34,799 nt of DNA from Candidatus Parakkermansia intestinigallinarum (GTDB taxonomy: Bacteria > Verrucomicrobiota > Verrucomicrobiia > Verrucomicrobiales > Akkermansiaceae). The DNA lies in assembly GCA_019114365.1 (NCBI GenBank), contig DXFQ01000133.1, positions 1 to 34,799 of the forward strand. Reading direction: 5' to 3'. The first letter of the stretch is position 1. Every line of letters starts with the position of its first letter. A program made the position numbers and the translations under genes. Below the pieces are notes generated by a model, which saw only the letters and a program-made list of their open reading frames with translations, made no database searches and was not told where the DNA came from. Shown here one piece after another: positions 15,929 to 23,422 of this stretch.

Positions 15929-17119
15929 ATGCAGGACGTCATGCCCGCGCTCAAACGTTCGACCTTTCACTTCGTGCTGATCTTTCTGCTCATCAGCTTC
16001 AACCTGCGCATGGCCTTCTCCGCGGCCAACCCCATGCTCGACACCCTTATCGTCGACTTGCACCTCAGCCCGTCAGACAGCGGTCTCTTTGCCCTGCTGC
16101 CCGTCATGGCCATGGGTGTTGCCGCCCCGCTCGGAGCGCGCCTCAGCTGCCTCATTCGCCCCCGTCTCCTGATCGTCCATGCGCTGGCTGCCGCCATCCT
16201 CGGCGTCATCTGGCGGAGTTACGGCGGCATTCTCGGGCTCTACGGCGGCACCGTCATCACGGGGCTCGGTTTGGGGATCACGGGCTCCGTCATCTTGGGC
16301 ATCGTCAAGGTGCAGTACCCGCAGTATCTGCCGGAGCTCATGGGCGGCTACACCGCCTGCGTCTGTCTGGGCACCTCCGTCGGCTCGGGCAGCGCCACGC
16401 CGATCGCGCTGATGTTGGGCAGCTGGCAGAAAGGACTCCTGTTCTGGGCTCTCCCGCTGCTCATCGCACTCATTCTCTGGGTTGAATACCTCGTCAACAG
16501 CCGGGACAAACTCGTCAACCCCCACCCCATCAATGCCTCCATGCTGCCCCTGCTGCGGCAGCGGAGAGCTTGGGACGTCACGCTGTTTTACCTCTTCCGC
16601 GTCGCGGGCTCGTGGCTCATTATCGTCTGGCTCTCCACCCTCATGCGCCTGCGCGGACTCGGCGCGATTGAAGCGGGGCTGGTGCTGTCTCTCGCAACGG
16701 TTTTTCAAATCCCCAGTTCCCTGCTCTCACACCAATTCGCCGTCTGGCTGGGCAGCCGGCGGAGACTGATGCTCGTCACCATACCCCTTTCCTGCGTCGC
16801 CTGTGCCGGCTTGCTCGAAGCGCCTCTGGACCTCTGGCCGCTTTTCTCCATTCTCCTCGGGCTCTGCATCGGCTCGATTTTCACCCTCGGCATGAACTTC
16901 ATTGTGGAAGGTGCTGCCGATGAAGCCGGGACCGTCGCCCTCTCGGGCATGGCCCAGGGCATCGGCTTCATCGTCGGGGGTGCCCTCGCCTGGCTGGTGA
17001 GCAGCAGCATGCTGCTGCCGCATCCCGAACTCTTCATCCTCGGTTTCTACACCCTCTTCGCCTTGTCCGGTCTCGCCTTCGGCCTCCGTTGCGACCGCGC
17101 GACTCCTCAAAAAACGTAA
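15929..17119 (+). CDS. MFS transporter, CynX/NimT family
   Basis: This is an inner-membrane transporter with about twelve hydrophobic segments. Its N-terminus FNLRMAFSAANPMLDTL matches the CynX/NimT signature (NLRPA-x-T-S-x-x-P-L-L), followed by LSPSDSGLFALLPVMAMG and AAPLGARLS. CynX relatives are linked to cyanate, nitroimidazole resistance or small-anion transport; the substrate here cannot be predicted. The ATG at 15929 gives 396 residues. A TTG at 15905 would add eight residues, and another ATG at 15941 is also possible. No clear promoter is visible. The last codons abut a palindrome and the promoter of the next gene. Confidence 0.85.
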   Translation: MQDVMPALKRSTFHFVLIFLLISFNLRMAFSAANPMLDTLIVDLHLSPSDSGLFALLPVMAMGVAAPLGARLSCLIRPRLLIVHALAAAILGVIWRSYGGILGLYGGTVITGLGLGITGSVILGIVKVQYPQYLPELMGGYTACVCLGTSVGSGSATPIALMLGSWQKGLLFWALPLLIALILWVEYLVNSRDKLVNPHPINASMLPLLRQRRAWDVTLFYLFRVAGSWLIIVWLSTLMRLRGLGAIEAGLVLSLATVFQIPSSLLSHQFAVWLGSRRRLMLVTIPLSCVACAGLLEAPLDLWPLFSILLGLCIGSIFTLGMNFIVEGAADEAGTVALSGMAQGIGFIVGGALAWLVSSSMLLPHPELFILGFYTLFALSGLAFGLRCDRATPQKT

Positions 17120-17170
17120 ATGCCGGCATTTGACATTGCCAAGCCGCCGAAAACATGCTATATTCAGCAT
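17118..17170 (+). promoter_or_regulatory. Promoter with operator-like palindromes for the coiled-coil protein gene
   Basis: TTGCCA (17136-17141), a 17 bp spacer and an extended -10 TGC-TATATT (17159-17164). A perfect 14 bp palindrome, AAATGCCGGCATTT (17118-17131), lies just upstream. The -10 is straddled by ATGCT (17155-17159) and AGCAT (17166-17170), six bases apart. Both look like repressor or activator sites. Transcription should start near 17171. Confidence 0.6.
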
Positions 17171-17187
17171 ATAGAAAGTCGACTTCC

Positions 17188-18642
17188 ATGAAACGAGCTA
17201 TCCTTTCCCTTTCCTTTCTCGCCGGTACCGTTGTCTGCGCCGCCCCGCTTTCCCTCAACCCCTTTGCTACGCTGAACAGCGAGGCCGACAAGGAGGAGTC
17301 CGCTGCCGCAACTCCCGCCGATGCCCCCGCAGAGGGAGCAGATAACAAGAGCGCCGCTTCAGCACAAGCCGCCGACGGCAGCGCGCAAGCAGGCACCACA
17401 GCCGAAAATCAACAGCAGGCCGCCGGAGCATCGGACGCCGACGAGACGCTCATGGCTCGTCTTACGCGCAGGTTGGAGGAGGCCGACACCCTGATGAGTC
17501 AGGTCAAAAAGCCTTCCCGCACCCTCAACTCATCCATGAAACGCTTCAAGGATCGCGCGGCTCGCGATCTCGATGATATTCGCAAGGTGACGGGCGAGGT
17601 GCGCGACCTCAACGAAAAATACAACAACACGCTCACCGGCGGCTTTGAGTTCACGGTGGTGACGGCGGGCGATCGCGACAAGTACGTCCGCGATGCGCAG
17701 GCGGCCTACGAGGCCATGCTCACCGACATGAAGGAGAATAAGGGCAAGCGCAAGGTCGGCGGTCTGGGCAAGTTTGAGTTGATGCGCGATCGCTACCAAG
17801 GCATCCCGGAATACGTCCAAGCCCACGAGACCTACCTCAAAACGCTTACGCAGCTCGACAAACACTGGACCAAGATGTACGATCGCGAGACCAAGCGCCG
17901 TGAGCGCATGAATGACCAGAGGCAGCGGGCTCTCGAAGAGGCCGACGATGAGCAATACGAGAAGTTGGCCGAGCAGTTTAAGCGGGAGAAAGAGAACATT
18001 GAGACCGTCTGGTACAACCCTCAGCCCCGCAACCTCAAGATGCTCCGCAACTGCACCAACCGCGTGAAGGACGCCCTGCGCCGCAACAAGGATGCGGAAA
18101 TGGACGACGCGGTCGGCAAGGTGCCCGAGATGCTCACGGCCTTCTGGGCCAAGATGGATGAGGCGCGCGAGGCCATGATGCGCGGCGAGTTTGACCGAGC
18201 GACGGAACTGCTCGACAGCGACGAAGTGACGCGCGGCGTCACGCGTCTGCGCAACAACATCTTCCCGCAGGAGTACCGCGAGCCCCTCAACGAGCAGCTC
18301 CGCGTGCTCAAGCGCGAGGTCAGCACGCGCTCCCGCAACCGCAACCGCGAAAAACTCTCTCTCGAACGCAAAATCACCGACCTTGATCGCAAGGTTCGCA
18401 GCTTTGAGGCGAGAGTCGACAACATGATCGCTTCGATTGAAGACGAGCTGTCCCGACAGACGGATGAAGATCTGCCCGATGCCGACGATGCCGCCGGTGA
18501 CGGCGATGCGGCCGGTGACGGTCAATCCGCAGAAGGCGAGGCGGAGCCCGGGGAAGAAGCGGAGTCGGGCGACGGCGAAAAGAAGACGGACGACGCCAAG
18601 GACGGGAGCGGCGAGCAGCAGGAGGGCGAAGACCCGGCGTGA
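17188..18642 (+). CDS. Secreted coiled-coil protein of unknown function with acidic tail
   Basis: This 484-residue protein starts with a signal peptide (MKRAILSLSFLAGTVVCA). Residues about 30-95 are Ala/Gly/Gln-rich and probably flexible. Residues about 95-430 are rich in Lys, Arg, Glu and Leu and predicted to be long helices or coiled coils (for example RRLEEADTLMSQVKKP and ERKITDLDRKVRSFEARVDN). The last 50 residues are a low-complexity acidic tail (repeats of GDGDAAGDG, EPGEEAESGDGE). The basic body and acidic tail suggest a periplasmic structural or binding role. I do not recognise the family. It precedes two small secreted paralogs, which have their own promoter. The ATG at 17188 is chosen because it starts the signal peptide. 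Confidence 0.75.
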   Translation: MKRAILSLSFLAGTVVCAAPLSLNPFATLNSEADKEESAAATPADAPAEGADNKSAASAQAADGSAQAGTTAENQQQAAGASDADETLMARLTRRLEEADTLMSQVKKPSRTLNSSMKRFKDRAARDLDDIRKVTGEVRDLNEKYNNTLTGGFEFTVVTAGDRDKYVRDAQAAYEAMLTDMKENKGKRKVGGLGKFELMRDRYQGIPEYVQAHETYLKTLTQLDKHWTKMYDRETKRRERMNDQRQRALEEADDEQYEKLAEQFKREKENIETVWYNPQPRNLKMLRNCTNRVKDALRRNKDAEMDDAVGKVPEMLTAFWAKMDEAREAMMRGEFDRATELLDSDEVTRGVTRLRNNIFPQEYREPLNEQLRVLKREVSTRSRNRNREKLSLERKITDLDRKVRSFEARVDNMIASIEDELSRQTDEDLPDADDAAGDGDAAGDGQSAEGEAEPGEEAESGDGEKKTDDAKDGSGEQQEGEDPA

Positions 18643-18658
18643 GCTCGCGCTCTCGGGG

Positions 18659-18687
18659 TTGACAGCTTCATCGCTTGCGCCTATACT
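18659..18687 (+). promoter_or_regulatory. Near-consensus promoter placing +1 at the start codon
   Basis: Consensus TTGACA (18659-18664), a 17 bp spacer and TATACT (18682-18687). Seven bases later is the ATG at 18695, so the transcript should be leaderless. Confidence 0.85.
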
Positions 18688-18694
18688 AGGGCTC

Positions 18695-19111
18695 ATGAAA
18701 AGTCTCCCGATCGTCGCGTGGGCGGCCTTGGTGCCGTTGGCGGCTCCTCTCAGCACAGCCGCAGAGCAACTCTCGCCCGAGATAGAAGAGGCGATGGAGA
18801 GTTTTTGCGCTCTGCCGGCCAAGCTGCTGCCCGTGCTCAGCTCCGTGACGGACAAAGCTACCGCTGATGCCGCTGCGGAGCCGCTCTACCGCGAGCTGTC
18901 CGGCGTCTACGAGGTCTGCGATGCGATGCGCGGCATCCGGCAGCTCACCCCGGAGCAGAGCGCCCTCGTGCGCAAGCGCTATGAGATGCGCATGCGCACG
19001 GAGTGGGGCAAACTCTATGAGCAGATTTTTCGCCTGCAACGCGCGCAGTGCTACTACTCCACCGCGTTCAACAAGCAATTTCAAACCCTCATCATGATGC
19101 TGGAACAATGA
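18695..19111 (+). CDS. Small secreted helical protein of unknown function (paralog 1)
   Basis: This 138-residue exported protein has a signal peptide ending near LSTAA-EQL. The rest is predicted helical: FCALPAKLLPVLSSVTDKAT, LYRELSGVYEVCDAMRG and the C-terminal LQRAQCYYSTAFNKQFQTL. The next gene encodes a relative with the same order of blocks (TDKATADAAAEPL here, GDRESADKVADRL there; RAQCYYSTAFNKQFQTL here, SAAQYYGSVKLAQELQRL there). The start is set by the promoter at 18659-18687 and the signal peptide; longer in-frame starts overlap the previous gene. Its TGA overlaps the next ATG. The function is unknown. Confidence 0.78.
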   Translation: MKSLPIVAWAALVPLAAPLSTAAEQLSPEIEEAMESFCALPAKLLPVLSSVTDKATADAAAEPLYRELSGVYEVCDAMRGIRQLTPEQSALVRKRYEMRMRTEWGKLYEQIFRLQRAQCYYSTAFNKQFQTLIMMLEQ

Positions 19112-19674
19112 TGCGCCTCTCCTGTCTTCTGCTGCTTCCCGGGCTGGCTCTCAACCTGGCCGCGCAAGAGCCGCCCTCGGCTGACGGGTTGCTGATGACG
19201 CCGAATTCCTCTGAGGAAAGCTCCGAAGGCGATCAGGCTCACCACCCTCTGCCGCCCATGCCCGATGATGAGCTTTTTGCCGAGGAGGAGCTGCCTGAAG
19301 CCTCGCAAGAGGACGGAACAGCGCCTTCGGCGGCCGAGGATCCGATTGCACGCCACATTGCGAGGGGGGTGCAGCTGCTGGAAAGCCTCGAGGCCATGAT
19401 GGCAAGCGTCGGCGATCGCGAGAGTGCCGACAAAGTTGCCGACAGGCTCGGCCTCTTGAGCCGAGAGCTTCAAAAGTGGGTTCAGGGCTTCGCCGCTCTT
19501 CCGGCTCTGGATGAAGAGGAGGGTCGAGCCTATTGCGATCGCTACTTGAGCACGGTGCGGGATCTCAACGACAGAATCAGGGAGCAGGGCAGCCGCCTCT
19601 CAGCCGCTCAGTATTACGGCTCGGTCAAGCTGGCACAGGAGCTTCAGCGGCTCGTGCTCACCATGAGAAAATAA
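19108..19674 (+). CDS. Small secreted helical protein of unknown function (paralog 2)
   Basis: This 188-residue exported protein starts in an ATGATG at 19108, overlapping the previous stop. Its signal peptide reads MMRLSCLLLLPGLALNLAAQ. An acidic, Ser/Pro-rich linker of about 60 residues (SSEESSEGDQ, DDELFAEEELPEASQEDG) precedes a helical domain homologous to that of the preceding gene. The two domains share the AD-x-(V/A)A-x-x-L block and the C-terminal AQYYGSV-x4-QELQRL block. Tandem duplication followed by gain or loss of the linker is likely. Transcription is coupled to the preceding gene, and possibly to the protease and thiL genes downstream. Confidence 0.75.
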   Translation: MMRLSCLLLLPGLALNLAAQEPPSADGLLMTPNSSEESSEGDQAHHPLPPMPDDELFAEEELPEASQEDGTAPSAAEDPIARHIARGVQLLESLEAMMASVGDRESADKVADRLGLLSRELQKWVQGFAALPALDEEEGRAYCDRYLSTVRDLNDRIREQGSRLSAAQYYGSVKLAQELQRLVLTMRK

Positions 19675-19722
19675 CGGCATGAGGATTGCCCTCTCCGCAC
19701 ACGCACCCCGCTCTCGCCGCGC

Positions 19723-20520
19723 ATGAGTCAAGATCTTCGCCTCGCGCTGCTCATCGCCGGCCTTTGCCTCATCGGCGCCCTGCTGATGTATGCGGCAGGC
19801 GTGAAGCGCGGCACGTCGGTGACGGTGCTGCATCGAGGCCATTTCCCGAATCCGGGCGATGCCGCCACGGCTCTCTTCTATTACCTCTTCTTTTGCCTGC
19901 TCTACCTGCCCGTCGGCGTCGCTAATGCAGCGGCGGACACTCCCGCAGAGTCCGGCTCGGGGCTGAGTCTCGAGATCAGCAACATCGCCTTCACCCTCGT
20001 CATCTATGCTCCCCTGCTGCTCCGTTGGGCTCTGTTGCCGCATTCCGGCAGGCGGCGCATCAGCTTGCTCAACGCCGCACGCTTGCTCGGCACCGGGCTG
20101 GCCGGGGTCTTCGCCTTCATCATCCTCTACCAGCTGAGCGGTCTGTACGGCTTCATTGTCAATCTCAGCGGCGCGCCTGCCATACAGCAGGTCAGCAGCG
20201 AAGTCATCAACGCCCAAGGCGGCGCTCACCTCGCCGCCCTCGGCGTCTCGACCCTCCTCATCGCTCCCGTCTGCGAAGAGGTCTTTCACCGCGGCTTCGT
20301 CTTCACCACTCTGCTCCATCGCTGCGGCTTTGTGCCGGCCGCCGTCATGAGCGGACTGCTCTTCGGTGCCCTGCACTTCGCGCTGCCGCAGTTTCTGCCG
20401 CTGAGCTTCCTAGGCTTCACTTTGGCATGGGTCTACTACCGCAGCAGGAGCCTGTGGCTGCCCATTGTTCTGCACGCGCTCTTTAACGCCTTCAACTTCG
20501 GCATGCTCGTCCTCTTATGA
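19723..20520 (+). CDS. CPBP-family intramembrane metalloprotease (Rce1/ABI type)
   Basis: This 265-residue polytopic membrane protein belongs to the CAAX-protease and bacteriocin-processing (ABI) family. The active-site motifs are CEEVFHRGF (Glu185/Glu186), the conserved His in LLFGALHFALP and the C-terminal LHALFNAFNFG. Six or more hydrophobic segments are visible. Bacterial members act in peptide processing, bacteriocin self-immunity or membrane-protein turnover; the substrate is unknown. The stop overlaps the thiL start in an ATGA (20517-20520), and the gap to the upstream secreted gene is only 48 bases. Confidence 0.88.
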   Translation: MSQDLRLALLIAGLCLIGALLMYAAGVKRGTSVTVLHRGHFPNPGDAATALFYYLFFCLLYLPVGVANAAADTPAESGSGLSLEISNIAFTLVIYAPLLLRWALLPHSGRRRISLLNAARLLGTGLAGVFAFIILYQLSGLYGFIVNLSGAPAIQQVSSEVINAQGGAHLAALGVSTLLIAPVCEEVFHRGFVFTTLLHRCGFVPAAVMSGLLFGALHFALPQFLPLSFLGFTLAWVYYRSRSLWLPIVLHALFNAFNFGMLVLL

Positions 20521-21419
20521 CTCCCGACCGCGCCAGCTTCGCCGAACTCGGGGAAAACGCAGCGCTGCAACGCCTGCTGGACCACCTGAGCAGCAACGAC
20601 CGCCTCATCGTCGGCCCCGGTGACGACTGCGCCGTCGTCGCCGGAGATGACACATACGACCTGCTGCTCAAAACCGACGTCGTCATCGAAGGCGTGCACT
20701 TCACACGCGATACACCGCCCGAGCTCATCGGCCGCAAAGCCCTCGCCCGCACCCTGTCGGACATCGCCGCCATGGGCGGGCAGCCCGACCATGCGCTCGT
20801 CACCCTGCTCGCGCACCCCTCGCGCGCCGTCCGCGATGCCGAGCGACTCTATGACGGCATGGCCGAGCTGGCCGAGGCCTTCGGCGTCTCCATAGCGGGC
20901 GGAGAAACCTCGTCGCTGCCCGCGGACGGCCTCATCATCAACGTCGCCCTCACCGGCCGCGTCCGGCGCGGAAAAGCCGTTCTGCGCAGCGGTGGGCGCC
21001 CGGGCGACACCCTCTGCGTCAGCGGCAAATTGGGCGGCTCTTTTGAAAGCGGACGCCACCTGACCTTCACCCCGCGACTCGAACTGGCCGAATACCTGCT
21101 CTCTCATGACCTGCGACCCGGCGCCATGATGGACCTCTCGGACGGACTCGGAAGCGACCTGCCTCGCCTCGCCGCCGCCTCCGGCTGCGGCTACGAACTC
21201 GACACGGAAGCCATCCCCTGCCACCCCGGCATCAGCGTTCGGCACGCCATCAGTGACGGCGAAGACTACGAACTGCTCTTCACCCTCGACGACGCCCAGC
21301 TCGAACGCCTCCGCCGCCTCGAGCCCCCCGTCCCCATCACCCCCGTCGGGCATCTCACGCGCAGCTCCGTAACACCTTTGATTTCAGGTTGGCAGCACTT
21401 CATCAAGCTCCCTCTCTGA
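20517..21419 (+). CDS. thiL: Thiamine-monophosphate kinase ThiL
   Basis: ThiL phosphorylates thiamine monophosphate to the active cofactor thiamine diphosphate. The 300-residue sequence shows the PurM-like fold signature VGPGDDCAVV, KTDVVIEGVHF, RKALARTLSDIAAMGG, AGGETSS, TGRVRRGKAVLRSGGRPGD, MDLSDGLGSDLPRL and SDGEDYELLFT, all diagnostic of ThiL. The length is slightly short of E. coli ThiL but complete. The start overlaps the CPBP protease stop; no other thiamine genes are nearby. Confidence 0.95.
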   Translation: MTPDRASFAELGENAALQRLLDHLSSNDRLIVGPGDDCAVVAGDDTYDLLLKTDVVIEGVHFTRDTPPELIGRKALARTLSDIAAMGGQPDHALVTLLAHPSRAVRDAERLYDGMAELAEAFGVSIAGGETSSLPADGLIINVALTGRVRRGKAVLRSGGRPGDTLCVSGKLGGSFESGRHLTFTPRLELAEYLLSHDLRPGAMMDLSDGLGSDLPRLAAASGCGYELDTEAIPCHPGISVRHAISDGEDYELLFTLDDAQLERLRRLEPPVPITPVGHLTRSSVTPLISGWQHFIKLPL

Positions 21420-21684
21420 CCCCTTTGTCAGCCGCTCCGACCTAACACGCCCGCCGCCGTGCACACGGAGTTCCAAAATTAGTTTCATTGTTGATAATAA
21501 GTAATTTGAAAAAATTTTTCCCTTGTTCCACAAGCATCCGAGATGCCATCATGGCCAAGCTCATAAAAGTCAAGTTTTCCTTACTAAGGCCGAGGTCTCG
21601 GAGAAACTTTTTCTCAACGTGTGGAACGCTCATAGAACGGGCAGATGAGCGCAAGGGCACGAGAGGCCCGAGAGAAAAAAAGCT
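21420..21684. other. AT-rich intergenic region upstream of dnaA, candidate replication origin
   Basis: This stretch contrasts with the GC-rich window. It has an AT-rich core (about 21476-21520, GTTGATAATAAGTAATTTG and a run of A and T). An 8-mer GTTCCACA at 21525-21532 is repeated inverted as TGTGGAAC at 21620-21627. GTTCCACA resembles the DnaA box TTATCCACA at its 3' half. An unwinding region plus paired boxes next to dnaA is a typical oriC arrangement. dnaN, recF and gyrB are not adjacent, so the origin could be elsewhere. No gene is evident here. Confidence 0.4.
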
Positions 21685-21713
21685 TTGCAGAAGGGGGGAG
21701 GGCGTGCGATAGT
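21685..21713 (+). promoter_or_regulatory. Promoter of dnaA
   Basis: TTGCAG (21685-21690), a 17 bp spacer and an extended -10 TGC-GATAGT (21708-21713). The expected start is near 21720. A Shine-Dalgarno-like AAAGGA (21761-21766) precedes the ATG at 21773 by six bases; such a site is rare in this window. Confidence 0.55.
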
Positions 21714-21772
21714 TCTCCCCGCAAAGGCGCCCGGCCGACGATCGGCGGGCCACAGATAGAAAAGGAACACAC

Positions 21773-23233
21773 ATGAGCAAAACGAGCGAGGCAGCAGGTT
21801 TGTGGGAGAGCATCATGAACACCATGAGAGCGGACAACAGCCTGGGGGAGGGATCGTTTGGTTCCACCTTTCTGACCCAGCTTAAACTGCTGACGGACAC
21901 GGGCAGCAAGCTTGTATTTGAGTACCCGCGGGGCATGATGATCGAGTGGGTGCAGAACTACTACCTCGACTCGATGACGGCCGCGGCGGCCCGCGTGCTC
22001 GACGGAGCTCGCGACGTCGAGTTCATCGAACAGCAGGACGACGCCGACGGCAGTCAGCCCGACGCACAAGCCGCGGATGCCGCTGAGGCGCACACCGCCG
22101 CCGCGCATGCCGGCACCACGGCCGCGGCGAATGCCCCTCGAGCCGAGCGCTCGAGTCGCAAGCGCAGCGCCAAGCGTCGTTCGTACGTCAACAGCGGTCT
22201 CAACGAGGACTTCCGCTTCGAGAACTTCGTCGTCGGTCCGAACAGCGAGTTCGCCTACGAAGTGGCCAAGGCCGTTGCCTCTGATACGGCGCCGCGCTTC
22301 AACCCCTATTTCATCCACGGCGCCTCGGGGCTGGGCAAAACGCATCTGCTGCATGCCATCGGCAACGCCATCCGCGAAAAACGCGAGGAGGTCTGCGTGC
22401 TCTACGTCACCTGCGAGGACTTCACGAATGCCTACATCGACGCCATCGGCAGCCGCAGCGACGAGAAAAACGCAGCCATCCGCGCCTTCCGGCGCAAGTA
22501 CCGCGAAGCGGACGTGCTGCTCATCGACGACGTCCAGTTCCTCTCGAAGCGCCAGAAGACTCAGGACGAGTTCTTCTACACCTTCAATTCTCTCTTCGAC
22601 AGCGGCAAGCAAATCGTCATGACCGCAGACTGCGCCGCGCACGAGATCACCGACCTCGACCCGCGCCTCAGCACGCGCTTTGAACAGGGTCTCACCGCTT
22701 CCATTGCACTCCCCTGCTTCGAAACGCGCTTGGCCATCCTGCGCAACATGCGCAGCAAGTGGAAAAGCGATCTGGTGGGCGATGAGGTGCTCGAATTTCT
22801 GGCGAGCAATATCACGCGTTCCGTGCGCAGCTTGGCCGGTGCCCTGACGCGCATCGGAAGCTTGGCCTCCTTTTCCCATCACAGCCCGAGTGTTTCGGAA
22901 GCTCGGCAGCAGGTGCGCGATCTTCTGCACAACGATCGCGGCAACGACCGCAACACCATTGAGGCCATCCAGAAGCGTGTCGCGGAAGAGTTCGACATCC
23001 GCGTCTCCGACCTCACCGCACGCCGCCGCACCGCCCAAATCGCCCACCCGAGGCAGGTGGCCATGTACCTTGCGCGCCGCTGCACGCAGAGCTCGCTGCA
23101 GGAAATCGGCGCGGCCTTCGGCGGTCGCGATCACGGAACGGTCATCCATGCGGCGCGCACCATCGAAAAGAAGATTGAAACCGACTCGCGCTTGCGCCGC
23201 TGCGTCGAGCGCTTGGCCGATCAATTTTCATGA
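21773..23233 (+). CDS. dnaA: Chromosomal replication initiator DnaA
   Basis: DnaA melts the origin and loads the replicative helicase. The 486-residue sequence has a short domain I, an Ala-rich linker (about residues 90-135), the AAA+ domain with Walker A GASGLGKTH (Lys189) and Walker B LLIDDVQF (Asp252/Asp253), sensor region DPRLSTRFEQGL, and domain IV with HPRQVAMYLAR and EIGAAFGGRDHGTVIHA. The initiator signature normally reads RDHTTV; here it is Asp453-His454-Gly455-Thr456, with Gly in place of the first Thr. That residue contacts DNA in E. coli, so box preference may be changed. rpoN follows after a terminator. Confidence 0.95.
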   Translation: MSKTSEAAGLWESIMNTMRADNSLGEGSFGSTFLTQLKLLTDTGSKLVFEYPRGMMIEWVQNYYLDSMTAAAARVLDGARDVEFIEQQDDADGSQPDAQAADAAEAHTAAAHAGTTAAANAPRAERSSRKRSAKRRSYVNSGLNEDFRFENFVVGPNSEFAYEVAKAVASDTAPRFNPYFIHGASGLGKTHLLHAIGNAIREKREEVCVLYVTCEDFTNAYIDAIGSRSDEKNAAIRAFRRKYREADVLLIDDVQFLSKRQKTQDEFFYTFNSLFDSGKQIVMTADCAAHEITDLDPRLSTRFEQGLTASIALPCFETRLAILRNMRSKWKSDLVGDEVLEFLASNITRSVRSLAGALTRIGSLASFSHHSPSVSEARQQVRDLLHNDRGNDRNTIEAIQKRVAEEFDIRVSDLTARRRTAQIAHPRQVAMYLARRCTQSSLQEIGAAFGGRDHGTVIHAARTIEKKIETDSRLRRCVERLADQFS

Positions 23234-23277
23234 CGCCTTTCTCCGGGGCAAGGTCCCGGGTTAACTGCACGACAAAC

Positions 23278-23305
23278 AAACGGCGCTGCCATCGCAGCGC
23301 CGTTT
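23278..23305 (+). terminator. Hairpin terminator after dnaA
   Basis: A perfect 12 bp stem (AAACGGCGCTGC at 23278-23289 with its complement at 23294-23305; loop CATC) lies 45 bases after the dnaA stop. Only three T's close the right arm, so it acts as a modest intrinsic terminator. Confidence 0.75.
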
Positions 23306-23386
23306 CGCTCGGGCGAACAGGCGGAAAAAGAGCCTCGGCGCGGAAGATTCGGGCAGCGGGCAGAAGCTTCTCCGCCCTGTTTGCGC

Positions 23387-23415
23387 TTGAATGAACGGCG
23401 CGGATGTGTTAAGAA
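23387..23415 (+). promoter_or_regulatory. Promoter placing +1 at the rpoN start codon
   Basis: TTGAAT (23387-23392), a 17 bp spacer and an extended -10 TGT-TAAGAA (23410-23415). The GTG at 23423 is seven bases downstream, so rpoN mRNA should be leaderless. This argues against a TTG at 23381 as start, since that lies upstream of the -35. Confidence 0.6.
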
Positions 23416-23422
23416 ACACCGC

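Noticed and set aside
15567..15954. Two - strand frames of about 106-119 codons in the GC-rich patch
   Set aside because: Arg/Ala/Gly-rich composition, overlap with hairpins and repeats, and no start signal; more likely a non-coding element.
18437..18694. N-terminal extension of the small secreted protein at 18695
   Set aside because: It would place the signal peptide internally and overlap the previous gene; the promoter at 18659-18687 fixes the start.
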